From Dehalococcoidia bacterium (GTDB lineage: Bacteria > Chloroflexota > Dehalococcoidia > SZUA-161): a DNA stretch of 38,572 nt. The position numbers were made by a program, and so were the translations under genes. The notes under the pieces are model-generated. The model was given only the letters and a program-made list of their open reading frames with translations, was not told the origin of the DNA and searched no databases. This document shows positions 1 to 7,173 of this stretch, piece by piece (the stretch's first letter is position 1; every line of letters starts with the position of its first letter). The stretch is taken from contig JACWAE010000081.1 of NCBI GenBank assembly GCA_014874385.1, positions 1-38,572 of the forward strand. Direction: 5' to 3'.

Positions 1-44
1 ATACCAGGTTCAATGTCTGTAGTCTCCCTTGCTCTTGCTGTGTC

Positions 45-71
45 AATGTCAGTCCTCTCATGACTGACATT
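45..71. repeat. Perfect 10-bp inverted repeat (hairpin) after the cysteine hydrolase gene
   Basis: Arms at 45-54 (aatgtcagtc) and 62-71 (gactgacatt) are exact reverse complements around a 7-nt loop. It lies 16 bp beyond the stop codon of the minus-strand gene that ends at 88, so it could act as a transcription terminator. No T-run follows it in that direction, so an intrinsic terminator is only a weak call; it could equally be an mRNA-stabilising hairpin or a short palindromic repeat. Confidence 0.45.
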
Positions 72-87
72 ATCCCTTAACAGTTAG

Positions 88-795
88 CTACTGACGTAAT
101 CGTATAACAACGACAAACGGGTTATCGCCTTTGATTTCCAGGTTGTTGACGGAGCCGCGGGCAAAACTGTGAAAGAGACGGGCCTCTTCCATCACACCCA
201 CGAGCCGGTGGCCGCGCGACCCCAGAAGGCAGTGGTAGGGCCAGATAGTCAACTGGTATTTCCCCGAAGCTGCCAACTGTTCGCAGTAGTACGTAAACTG
301 CTTGTTCAGGTCGACAGGGTCCATTCCCAGTTGGAATGCCATTACCGGATTGGCACGATATTTCCCGCGATGATAGTCGTCAGCCGAAATAATTGTCATG
401 GGTTTGGGATGAATGCCGTCCTGGCACAGGTGAGCTACAGGGTGAAATATCTGGTAAGGCAGATGGGTGTCCATAGTAAAAGTGATCTCGGTAATCAGGT
501 GCAGATAGTGGTAAATGAACCTGGCGAGACGGTCATGGTCGTCCATCGCCCCGCTGCCCGAACGTCCTCCCACATACAGCTTCCCGTCCGGAAAACTGAA
601 GTCGAACTGCACGTCGACGACCAGCAGGTGTATTTTCACCGTATCGCTCGACACATAGTGGAGCTGATGTGATTTCCTCCACTCGGTAGCCTGCTGCTGT
701 AACTCTAGTATGTCGCCCACATGGTAGTCAAACTTGTAAGCATTTGCTTTATCATAATGTCTCGGAATAGGAAGCTGAGAAATTCTCCTGCCCAT
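88..795 (-). CDS. Cysteine hydrolase (isochorismatase/nicotinamidase fold), C-terminally truncated
   Basis: 235 aa. The stretch LLVVDVQFDF around residues 58-66 carries the family's first catalytic Asp (D61). GGRSGSGAMDD, TMDTH and IWPYHCLLGSRGH match large cysteine hydrolases related to nicotinamidase. Such relatives as I recall them run to well over 300 aa, with the catalytic Cys in the last third; here the protein stops at about the EIKG-NP point, so the nucleophilic Cys region is missing. The 87 bases beyond the stop do not restore it in any frame I read. The start has an excellent Shine-Dalgarno (AAGGGGG, about 8 nt upstream). It is divergent from pncB, which suggests nicotinamide-to-nicotinate salvage if it were intact. 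It may be a decayed gene or a non-catalytic remnant. Confidence 0.7.
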   Translation of the reverse strand: MGRRISQLPIPRHYDKANAYKFDYHVGDILELQQQATEWRKSHQLHYVSSDTVKIHLLVVDVQFDFSFPDGKLYVGGRSGSGAMDDHDRLARFIYHYLHLITEITFTMDTHLPYQIFHPVAHLCQDGIHPKPMTIISADDYHRGKYRANPVMAFQLGMDPVDLNKQFTYYCEQLAASGKYQLTIWPYHCLLGSRGHRLVGVMEEARLFHSFARGSVNNLEIKGDNPFVVVIRLRQ

Positions 796-992
796 TCTTG
801 TAACCCCCTTGCCGCCGGTTATCTCATTACTTAACTTTGCTCATTCAAGAACTATATTAACACACTGTGTGAAGACGCACCCCGGGTTGTCGGGATATAC
901 CTATTAGTGCTATATTTGTGCAAAACGAAATCTGATTGTGGCCTTTCAATATCAGGCTCGCAGGTTAACGAGATAAGTCCGGGAGGCGTGAC
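796..992. promoter_or_regulatory. Divergent intergenic region between cysteine hydrolase and pncB
   Basis: 197 bp separate two divergent genes, so promoters for both should lie here. For pncB a candidate is TTGTCG at 887-892 and TATATT at 911-916 with an 18-bp spacer, leaving a leader of about 70 nt before the Shine-Dalgarno GGGAGG at 981-986. A short palindromic stretch, acacactgtgt, lies near 860-870 and could be an operator. No clear -35/-10 pair was found for the minus strand. All assignments are by eye. Confidence 0.3.
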
Positions 993-2567
993 ATGGTGGA
1001 GAAGAGCACAGCTCTTTGCGCAGACCGTTATCATGCGGTTATGGGGAATTTCTTGCTCGGGGTTGACCCCTTGGGGCTCGGCGAGGTCCTAGGTGACATG
1101 CCGGCGACCTTCTATGTCACCGAGAGAAAGATCCCTTATGCTCCGGCATTGGGTTACGAAAGAATGGTTGATTTATTAAATAGGTCACGTGCGGATGAAC
1201 CTAGAGCCAGATTCCTCACCGAAGACAGGGCCGACCTGAAGCTCATCGCTGAAAGGCTGAAGCACTCACGTTTCCCCGGAGAAGTATTTGCTGTCCCCGA
1301 AGGGACGATCGTTTTTGCGGGTGAACCGATCGCTGAGGTGTGCGGACCTTTCGCCATGATACAAATGTTTGAAGTCGTTTTTGAATATACTTACGACCTT
1401 CCGATGACACTGGCCTACCTGGCGATGCAAATGAAGGAAATAGTAGGAGATGAAATTTTCGTCTCTGACTTTTCCCTGAGGAGGTCGGGCGATCTGGATA
1501 GGGCAGTCGAGGTCTCAAAGTACCTTTATATAGGCGGGTGCGATGACACCAGCAATCTGGAGGCAGCTTTTCTTTATGGAATTGTCTCAGTTGGCACAAT
1601 GGCTCACTATTTAGTCCAGGCGTTTATGGGTTTGGTCTCCGGTGCCGTAAAAGGGGGTCATAAAATTCCCGAATCCTGGTATGACGAAAATGGCAGTCTG
1701 AAGCACGGGCAGAGAATTTGTTTTGAATACTGGCTCGATGCTCACCCAAACGGAACTGTATGTCTTGTGGATACTTTATCCCTTAAACTGGGCATGATTC
1801 ATGTGATTGAGGCAGCTCTTAGCAGCCGCCAGCGCAGGCAAGCGCTCAGGGCAGTAAGGATAGATTCAGGAGACCTGATAAGGGGAAGTATTTTTGCCAG
1901 GAGGATGCTCGATGCCAACGGTCTGCACGAAGTGAAGCTCCTCTTGACCGGGGATTTAGATTACAGAAAGGTGGAGGCAATTGCCCTCGGGCTGCGGGAT
2001 TACTATATCGAAAACCTTGAGATAGAAGATCGACGGGCGTTTGAGGGGGATAGTCCCCAGATATTGCAGAAGTCATTGAAGAACATGGGAGTTATGGGAG
2101 TCGCTGCCGGTACGAAATTCACCGCCGAGATCGAAAGAACCGCCGGCGCAATCTTCAAGCTAATAGAATTCTGGGGGCAGCCTACCCTGAAACTTTCTGG
2201 GACCCCGGGGAAGGAAACCCTGCCGGGGAAATTGCAGCTTTGGAGATGCGAAGATAGAAAAGGCAGGTATATGTTCGACGTGTTAAGCCTTGCAAATGAG
2301 GCGCCTCCTAAAGGACGCGGGATTAATAACGCGACACCGCTTATCCAGCCATTTTGGAGGCATGGGATGTACCCGGAATTGAGGACTCCTAACGAGCTTA
2401 AGCGCTGGGTAGGGGAGCAAAAAAAGAGATTTGTTGTTTCTCTGGAAGAGTATGGGAAGACAAAGGTTCAATTGAGCCCTGCGCTTTCCCGGCTAAAAAA
2501 CGAGCTTCAAAAAGACTATCTCAAGGCGCCACAGACTAAAGTCAAAGTAGTTAAGTGGCCAAGATAA
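993..2567 (+). CDS. pncB: Nicotinate phosphoribosyltransferase
   Basis: 524 aa. It converts nicotinate and PRPP to nicotinate mononucleotide in cytoplasmic NAD salvage, with ATP hydrolysis coupled in most members. Visible family signatures are FSLRRS at 160-165, GTMAH at 201-205 (the conserved active-site His region) and RIDSGDL near 290, which contribute to the PRPP/nicotinate pocket of the quinolinate/nicotinate phosphoribosyltransferase fold. The length suits the long bacterial form. The ATG at 993 is preceded by GGGAGG at 981-986 with 6-nt spacing. It stands alone on the plus strand, divergent from a nicotinamidase-like gene and convergent with pilT. The substrate could also be a related pyridine, but the core motifs are those of PncB. 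Confidence 0.9.
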   Translation: MVEKSTALCADRYHAVMGNFLLGVDPLGLGEVLGDMPATFYVTERKIPYAPALGYERMVDLLNRSRADEPRARFLTEDRADLKLIAERLKHSRFPGEVFAVPEGTIVFAGEPIAEVCGPFAMIQMFEVVFEYTYDLPMTLAYLAMQMKEIVGDEIFVSDFSLRRSGDLDRAVEVSKYLYIGGCDDTSNLEAAFLYGIVSVGTMAHYLVQAFMGLVSGAVKGGHKIPESWYDENGSLKHGQRICFEYWLDAHPNGTVCLVDTLSLKLGMIHVIEAALSSRQRRQALRAVRIDSGDLIRGSIFARRMLDANGLHEVKLLLTGDLDYRKVEAIALGLRDYYIENLEIEDRRAFEGDSPQILQKSLKNMGVMGVAAGTKFTAEIERTAGAIFKLIEFWGQPTLKLSGTPGKETLPGKLQLWRCEDRKGRYMFDVLSLANEAPPKGRGINNATPLIQPFWRHGMYPELRTPNELKRWVGEQKKRFVVSLEEYGKTKVQLSPALSRLKNELQKDYLKAPQTKVKVVKWPR

Positions 2568-2636
2568 TGAACGTATGGAACTGGGGGCGACTTCCAGCAA
2601 AGAGCACAGTAACGAATACTGCTAAATCTCCGCCCA

Positions 2637-3701
2637 TCAGCGACAAGGAACCGGTCTGCCTAACAGTTCCTCAGGTTTACTGCAATAGGGCAATGCTTCC
2701 TCGACCGTAACCGCACGTGACCTGGTGAGATTTTGCAGCGCTTGGTCCATAGTCTGCATACCGAATTGACTACCGGTCTGCATATAGGTAGGCATCTGCT
2801 CTATCTTGCTTTCGCGAATGATGTTCCGTACAGCATCGGTGCCAAGCATGATCTCGACCGCTGCCATCCTTCCTCGCCCCGACGCTCTTCTCAATAGGAC
2901 CTGGGAGAGCACACCTTCCAGCACAAGTGATAGCTGCAGTCTTATCTGCTCCTGTTGGTGAGGCGGGAAAACATCGATTATGCGGTCAATAGCCTGGGGT
3001 GCACTTGGGGTGTGCAGGGTGCTCAACACTAAGTGTCCCGTCTCAGCGGCAGTGATAGCTGTTGTGATTGTCTCTAAATCACGCATTTCTCCAACAAGTA
3101 TCACATCGGGGTCTTGACGGAGCACGTGCCTTAGAGCATTAGCGAAAGACCTGGTGTCAGACCCCAGGTCTCGCTGCGCTATCATGCTCTTCTCATCTTG
3201 AAATACATACTCGATGGGATCCTCGATGGTTATTATGTTCCGTGCCTCATTCTTATTTATGTGGTCGATCATCGCGGCAAGTGTGGTGGATTTCCCGGTT
3301 CCCGTCCTGCCTGTAACTAGAACCAGGCCTCTCGGCTTCAGAGCCAGGGATTTACGGATCGCAGGAAGACCTAATTCGTCTATACTCGGCACTACGAACG
3401 GGACCCGCCGAATGGCCAGACTGATGGTATCGCGCTGCATAAATGTGTTGATTCTGAATCGAGCCACCCCCCGGATGCTGTACGCTAAATCCAGTTCCAA
3501 CTCGTTGCGGAAGCTCTGTTTCTGGTGCTCATTAGTTACGTGTTCAAATGCTTCTTTCAGATCGGATGGCGTGATATGGGGCATGTCTTCCATTACTTTG
3601 AGAGCACCGTCTATGCGGAGAGTAGGCGGCCTCATCACCCTCAGATGCAGGTCAGAAGCTCCTTTATCTACCATTAAGCGGAGTAGCTCTTCTATTTTCA
3701 T
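2637..3701 (-). CDS. pilT: Type IV pilus retraction ATPase PilT
   Basis: 354 aa from the ATG at 3701; an in-frame TTG six bases upstream is too close to the GGAGGG Shine-Dalgarno, which sits 8 nt from this ATG. It is a hexameric cytoplasmic ATPase that depolymerises type IV pili for twitching motility. Motifs: Walker A GRTGTGKST (about 131-139), Asp box IITIEDPIEYVF, Walker B DVILVGEMRD (about 199-208), His box TGHLVLSTLHT, and the PilT-diagnostic AVRNIIRE near the C-terminus, which separates it from PilB/GspE assembly ATPases. Length is normal. No other pilus gene is in the window, so it is an orphan here, next to c-di-GMP and response-regulator genes that could plausibly govern surface behaviour. 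Confidence 0.93.
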   Translation of the reverse strand: MKIEELLRLMVDKGASDLHLRVMRPPTLRIDGALKVMEDMPHITPSDLKEAFEHVTNEHQKQSFRNELELDLAYSIRGVARFRINTFMQRDTISLAIRRVPFVVPSIDELGLPAIRKSLALKPRGLVLVTGRTGTGKSTTLAAMIDHINKNEARNIITIEDPIEYVFQDEKSMIAQRDLGSDTRSFANALRHVLRQDPDVILVGEMRDLETITTAITAAETGHLVLSTLHTPSAPQAIDRIIDVFPPHQQEQIRLQLSLVLEGVLSQVLLRRASGRGRMAAVEIMLGTDAVRNIIRESKIEQMPTYMQTGSQFGMQTMDQALQNLTRSRAVTVEEALPYCSKPEELLGRPVPCR

Positions 3702-3780
3702 GCTCAAATCCCTCCGTTGTGTCGTTAAGTCGCTAGCGTACTGTTCACTTGATTTTTTGAAGCATTATGAACGAATTTGT

Positions 3781-4548
3781 CTAAGGTGACGATTCAATCT
3801 TAACTATTTGCCTTGAATACGAATCACGCGCGTTTGCATTATCATTGGTCCTGGCAGAGATCCAGCCATCGCGTGCTGCTATGAACACAGCATGTGCCCG
3901 ATCGTTTGCATTCAACTTACGCAGGATCGAGCTAACCTGATTCTTAATTGTCTGTTCACTGGTGCCCAGTAAGTCTCCGATCTGCTTGTTAGAATTGCCC
4001 TCACAGATGAGCTTCAACACTTGGAGTTCTTTTGAGGTTAAAGACTCTAATGCATTCTCTACATATTTTCTATTCAAGGCGAAGTCTTGGAAATCTCTAA
4101 GTACGCGCCAGCTTAGCTTAGGTCTGTTTGTTACACAATCATTTATAGGATATTCACCATCTGCGCATCGGCTTATAGTTTGAATGAGTAGATCAGGGGT
4201 GCACTGTTCAGCGTTGAGGTATGCCGCCGCTCCACTCTTGATGACCTGAAATAGCTCGGCATCATCTTCCGCATTCCTGCTGCTTATTATGACTAACTTA
4301 ATGCCTCGAAAAGTCCGGGTGATCTTCCTGGTCAACTGAAGCCCCAGCGAAAGGTGATAACCCTGGTCCAGCAATACAATATCCGGCGAGCAGTTTGAGA
4401 TTTGTGTGATTACGTTTGTTCCCTCCTGGTCTAAATCGCATTCTACAATATCCAGCATGTGCAACGCGTTTTGTCCGGACAGCGTCTGCTTGATTCCGGA
4501 TCTGGCAAATGCATTGCTGCTCACAATCATTACTTTTATGCTACGCAT
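3781..4548 (-). CDS. LuxR/NarL-type response regulator with degenerate receiver
   Basis: 255 aa. The N-terminal receiver-like domain (about 1-120) keeps the phospho-acceptor Asp in IVLLD (D61), the Ser of VIISS (89/90) and the switch Lys (K104). The acidic metal-binding pair after the first strand is replaced: IVSSN (S10, S11, N12) stands where DD is expected. The C-terminal LuxR helix-turn-helix (about 165-225) is typical: LTSKELQVLKLICEGNSNKQIG followed by TIKNQVSSILRKLNA, shown here as two separate pieces. It probably activates or represses transcription; phosphorylation is doubtful without the Mg site. No histidine kinase is adjacent. The Shine-Dalgarno (GAGG, 4 nt from the ATG) is modest. 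A long AT-rich upstream region with inverted repeats may be its target. Confidence 0.85.
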   Translation of the reverse strand: MRSIKVMIVSSNAFARSGIKQTLSGQNALHMLDIVECDLDQEGTNVITQISNCSPDIVLLDQGYHLSLGLQLTRKITRTFRGIKLVIISSRNAEDDAELFQVIKSGAAAYLNAEQCTPDLLIQTISRCADGEYPINDCVTNRPKLSWRVLRDFQDFALNRKYVENALESLTSKELQVLKLICEGNSNKQIGDLLGTSEQTIKNQVSSILRKLNANDRAHAVFIAARDGWISARTNDNANARDSYSRQIVKIESSP

Positions 4549-4924
4549 CGAACCTCAGTTCACTTGTAGTTTTTCGACTGGGTAATCAGTATACAGAATA
4601 ACGAGTTCTGGCACAGCCTTTGAGTTTGTTATCTGAACTCCTAATATGGAATAGTACTAACTTGCTGTACTATATCGCTACCCGACGATAAGCTCCGTAC
4701 ACGAATACTGTAGCAACAGTAACAATTTAGCGTAAGTTCAATGTAGGTACAATAGTACTTCTATTGTAATCTTTGGCTTCTACAATGGCTCTTTAGTTTT
4801 AATCCCAGTGGAGAAAAGTATCATCTAGGTGCAGACTGGGGTCGCAATCTGTTTAATATGCCAGGGATGTATCCTGCAACGGAATTGTCGCGTACTGTGC
4901 AGGCAAAACCGGATAAGTTGACGT
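4549..4924. promoter_or_regulatory. AT-rich 376-bp intergenic region with three inverted repeats
   Basis: This lies upstream of the response regulator and downstream of the GGDEF/HD-GYP gene. I see three perfect inverted repeats: atagtac/gtactat at 4651-4657 and 4667-4673 (9-nt spacer), tactgt/acagta at 4706-4711 and 4716-4721 (4-nt spacer), and tacaatag/ctattgta at 4748-4755 and 4761-4768 (5-nt spacer). The 9-mer aatagtact occurs at both 4650-4658 and 4751-4759. This is consistent with regulator-binding sites in the response-regulator promoter, or with a terminator for the upstream gene. No gene or RNA family was recognised. Confidence 0.4.
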
Positions 4925-6781
4925 TTAGCGGGCTGCAGAATTACCCAATGTGCGGCAATCCTCTGGCTCCCAGATTGCAGCAAATACCCTCACTATTTCG
5001 GGATCGAAGTAAGAGCCTGCACAGCGCACAATTTCCTCTACGGCCTCTTGGTGATGTAATACATTGGATCGGTAAGGACGTGGCGATGTCATAGCATCGT
5101 AGGCATCAGCAATAGCCAAAATACGAGCTTCGAGAGGAATATTTTCACCTCTCAATCCGGCAGGATAACCCTTTCCGTCGAAGTGTTCGTGATGATGTTG
5201 GATGACGGGCAAGCATCCGCCCAGACTTCTGATATGCTTGAGTATTGCTACACCGAACTTAGGGTGTTCCCGTATAGCTATCCATTCGCTATCGGTAAGA
5301 GAGCCTGGCTTTAAAAGAATACTGTCGGGAACTCGAATCTTACCGATGTCATGCAATAACGCTGCCGCTTTCAGTATGGCTATCTTGTCACTGGAGTAGC
5401 CAAGTGCATGGGCAATTTGCGCAGCATATTCGGCCGCCTTCTTGGAGTGTCCGTAAGTGTGATGGTCCTTGGCATCAACGGTGGCTGCCAGAGCATGAAC
5501 GGCGTTTAGGATCTGTTCCTCTTTACCGAGATCAGATTCCAGAGGGGATACTGCAGCAGAGGCCAGGGATACCCGATTCCTCCCTGCTTGCTTGCTCCAG
5601 TATAAGGCGCTGTCCGCCGCTGTAAGGAGTGCTTCTTTCGTAACTCCGCTGGTGGGCCATGATGCTACTCCTATGCTGCATGTTATTGCTATACCTTTGG
5701 TGTCCATCTCGGATTCTACCCTTTCCCGAATCCTCTCAGCAACGTTGTAGGCATCGTCCAGCGGCGACTCGGGCAGGATGACAGCAAACTCATCTCCGCC
5801 GTAGCGGCAGGGTATGTCTATTGACCTGATTGAACCTTTGATATGACATGTAATCTTTCTCAGGATGTCGTCGCCCGCAAGATGTCCAAAGGCATCGTTA
5901 TAAGATTTGAATAGGTCGACGTCCAGGAAGAGTACCGAAAATATGTTGCCAAAACGGGAACATCGTGAGATCTCTTCGTCTACGCGCCGGTGAAAATACC
6001 CGTGGCTAAGCAAGCCTGTTAAGTCATCGGTATGGACTCTATCTCTGGTGATGCTATATAGTTGAGCGTTTGCCATAGTTGCAGCCAATTCCCGGCTCAC
6101 CTTTGTGAGCAGGGCGATGTCTTCCCCAGAGTACGAGCTGTGCTGTTTTGGACCCAGTGCAATGATTCCGATTATGTTACCGTTGTTCCACATGGGTACG
6201 AGCAATCCGATCTTATAATCCTGGATTGCGCTCCTCTCAGCTTGGGTAAGCTTCGTGAACTCCGGTGCTGTATCTATAATCTTAGTAAGGGGAAGCCCGT
6301 TATTTTCTCTGAGCCACTTCACAATCGGGCTGTCTTGGTGCAGTTCCAAAGCTGATGGCGGTGTTACTCCGATAAGCTGATTATGGAACTGCGAAACGAA
6401 ACTTCCGTTGCAGGGGAGAAGAAGACTTGCGTGTGGAGTATTCAGGGCCCTGGGTATTGGGCGCAACAATTCCTCAGCAAGGTCACTGACACTGAGAATA
6501 TTTCTCAACCTGGTAGGGAGATTAAGCATGGTTTCCCAATAAGGTAACCTCCAACCATAAAGAATTCTGTCTACTCTTTTTTGAACAGGGCCCCTTAATG
6601 CCATCATAATCCAAGGGGAAATAAATACCATGAACACTATAGTGACAATGCCAGAGGGTTCAATCCAGTTGTTTAGGAAGTGGCCGAGGCCCCAAAGTGC
6701 GATTACATACAGGGGAGCGACTATTAAGCCTGCGAAAATGTATGTTAGAATCTTCCTCGTGATAAGCTTGAAATCTGTCAT
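4925..6781 (-). CDS. Membrane-anchored GAF-GGDEF-HD-GYP cyclic-di-GMP turnover protein
   Basis: 618 aa. Two hydrophobic segments (about 11-33 and 44-62) anchor it in the membrane. A GAF-like sensor follows (about 95-240, ending LLTKVSRELAATMANAQLY). The GGDEF cyclase domain spans about 250-405, with an intact active site (GGDEF, 328-332) and an RxxD inhibitory site (RSID, 319-322) exactly five residues upstream. The HD-GYP phosphodiesterase domain spans about 425-600, with H477-D478 and HEHFDGKGYP (531-540). Both catalytic motifs are intact, so it may both make and degrade c-di-GMP, with the sensor deciding the balance. It lies upstream of a response regulator and pilT in the same direction. 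No clear Shine-Dalgarno precedes the ATG. Confidence 0.92.
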   Translation of the reverse strand: MTDFKLITRKILTYIFAGLIVAPLYVIALWGLGHFLNNWIEPSGIVTIVFMVFISPWIMMALRGPVQKRVDRILYGWRLPYWETMLNLPTRLRNILSVSDLAEELLRPIPRALNTPHASLLLPCNGSFVSQFHNQLIGVTPPSALELHQDSPIVKWLRENNGLPLTKIIDTAPEFTKLTQAERSAIQDYKIGLLVPMWNNGNIIGIIALGPKQHSSYSGEDIALLTKVSRELAATMANAQLYSITRDRVHTDDLTGLLSHGYFHRRVDEEISRCSRFGNIFSVLFLDVDLFKSYNDAFGHLAGDDILRKITCHIKGSIRSIDIPCRYGGDEFAVILPESPLDDAYNVAERIRERVESEMDTKGIAITCSIGVASWPTSGVTKEALLTAADSALYWSKQAGRNRVSLASAAVSPLESDLGKEEQILNAVHALAATVDAKDHHTYGHSKKAAEYAAQIAHALGYSSDKIAILKAAALLHDIGKIRVPDSILLKPGSLTDSEWIAIREHPKFGVAILKHIRSLGGCLPVIQHHHEHFDGKGYPAGLRGENIPLEARILAIADAYDAMTSPRPYRSNVLHHQEAVEEIVRCAGSYFDPEIVRVFAAIWEPEDCRTLGNSAAR

Positions 6782-7114
6782 CTTAAACCAAATTGAGTAG
6801 AGATTTTGAGTATAGAGATGCGTGCGTGCCCAAATATTCTTGAACTAATTATGCTACGAAATCGCATAGAATCAATCCTACGGCAGTAACAGTGACGAAG
6901 TTACTTTTGTGTTGACAGAACCTCATCAAACTACCCGCTGCGCTGTGACTCACGTTTGTGGCTTAAGCGTAATGTTGAGTAAAATGATTATTATTCCAAT
7001 TTCTGTCCTTGCTTAAATCGTGGTTCAGGCATTACTTTCAGGTATCTTTAAAGCTAGAATCGGCCTAGGCCTATATTTAATTCTCCATAAACAGGACAAA
7101 GCTGCGTACGATGA
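6782..7114. other. Divergent intergenic region, no gene seen
   Basis: AT-rich DNA between the minus-strand GGDEF/HD-GYP gene and the plus-strand acyl-CoA synthetase-like gene. A TATACT -10-like box for the minus strand can be read at 6809-6814 (agtata on plus), but without a convincing -35. I looked for a c-di-GMP riboswitch and did not recognise one. No open frame with homology was seen. Confidence 0.4.
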
Positions 7115-7143
7115 ATGACAAATAACGATTTAGTTGGTATACT
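7115..7143 (+). promoter_or_regulatory. Sigma-70-type promoter with extended -10 for the acyl-CoA synthetase-like gene
   Basis: ATGACA at 7115-7120 (5/6 to TTGACA), a 17-bp spacer, then TATACT at 7138-7143 (5/6 to TATAAT) preceded by TGG, an extended -10. Transcription would begin near 7150, giving a leader of about 24 nt that contains AGGAGG. This geometry supports the GTG start at 7174 rather than the upstream in-frame GTG at 7153, which would lie almost at the transcript end. Confidence 0.65.
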
Positions 7144-7173
7144 GAAAAATTAGTGATTAAAACAGGAGGACCA

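Noticed and set aside
169-672. 167-aa open frame on the plus strand
   Set aside because: Antisense to the cysteine hydrolase gene, which has the family motifs and a strong Shine-Dalgarno.
2568-2636. Terminator between the convergent pncB and pilT genes
   Set aside because: Only a 5-bp gggcg/cgccc pairing with a long loop and no T-run was seen.
3214-3789. 191-aa open frame on the plus strand
   Set aside because: Antisense to pilT; no motif.
6782-7152. c-di-GMP riboswitch next to the GGDEF/HD-GYP gene
   Set aside because: I looked for the conserved GEMM core on both strands and did not find a convincing match.
7153-7173. Upstream GTG start for the acyl-CoA synthetase-like gene
   Set aside because: It precedes the AGGAGG site and lies within a few bases of the predicted transcription start, so GTG at 7174 was preferred.
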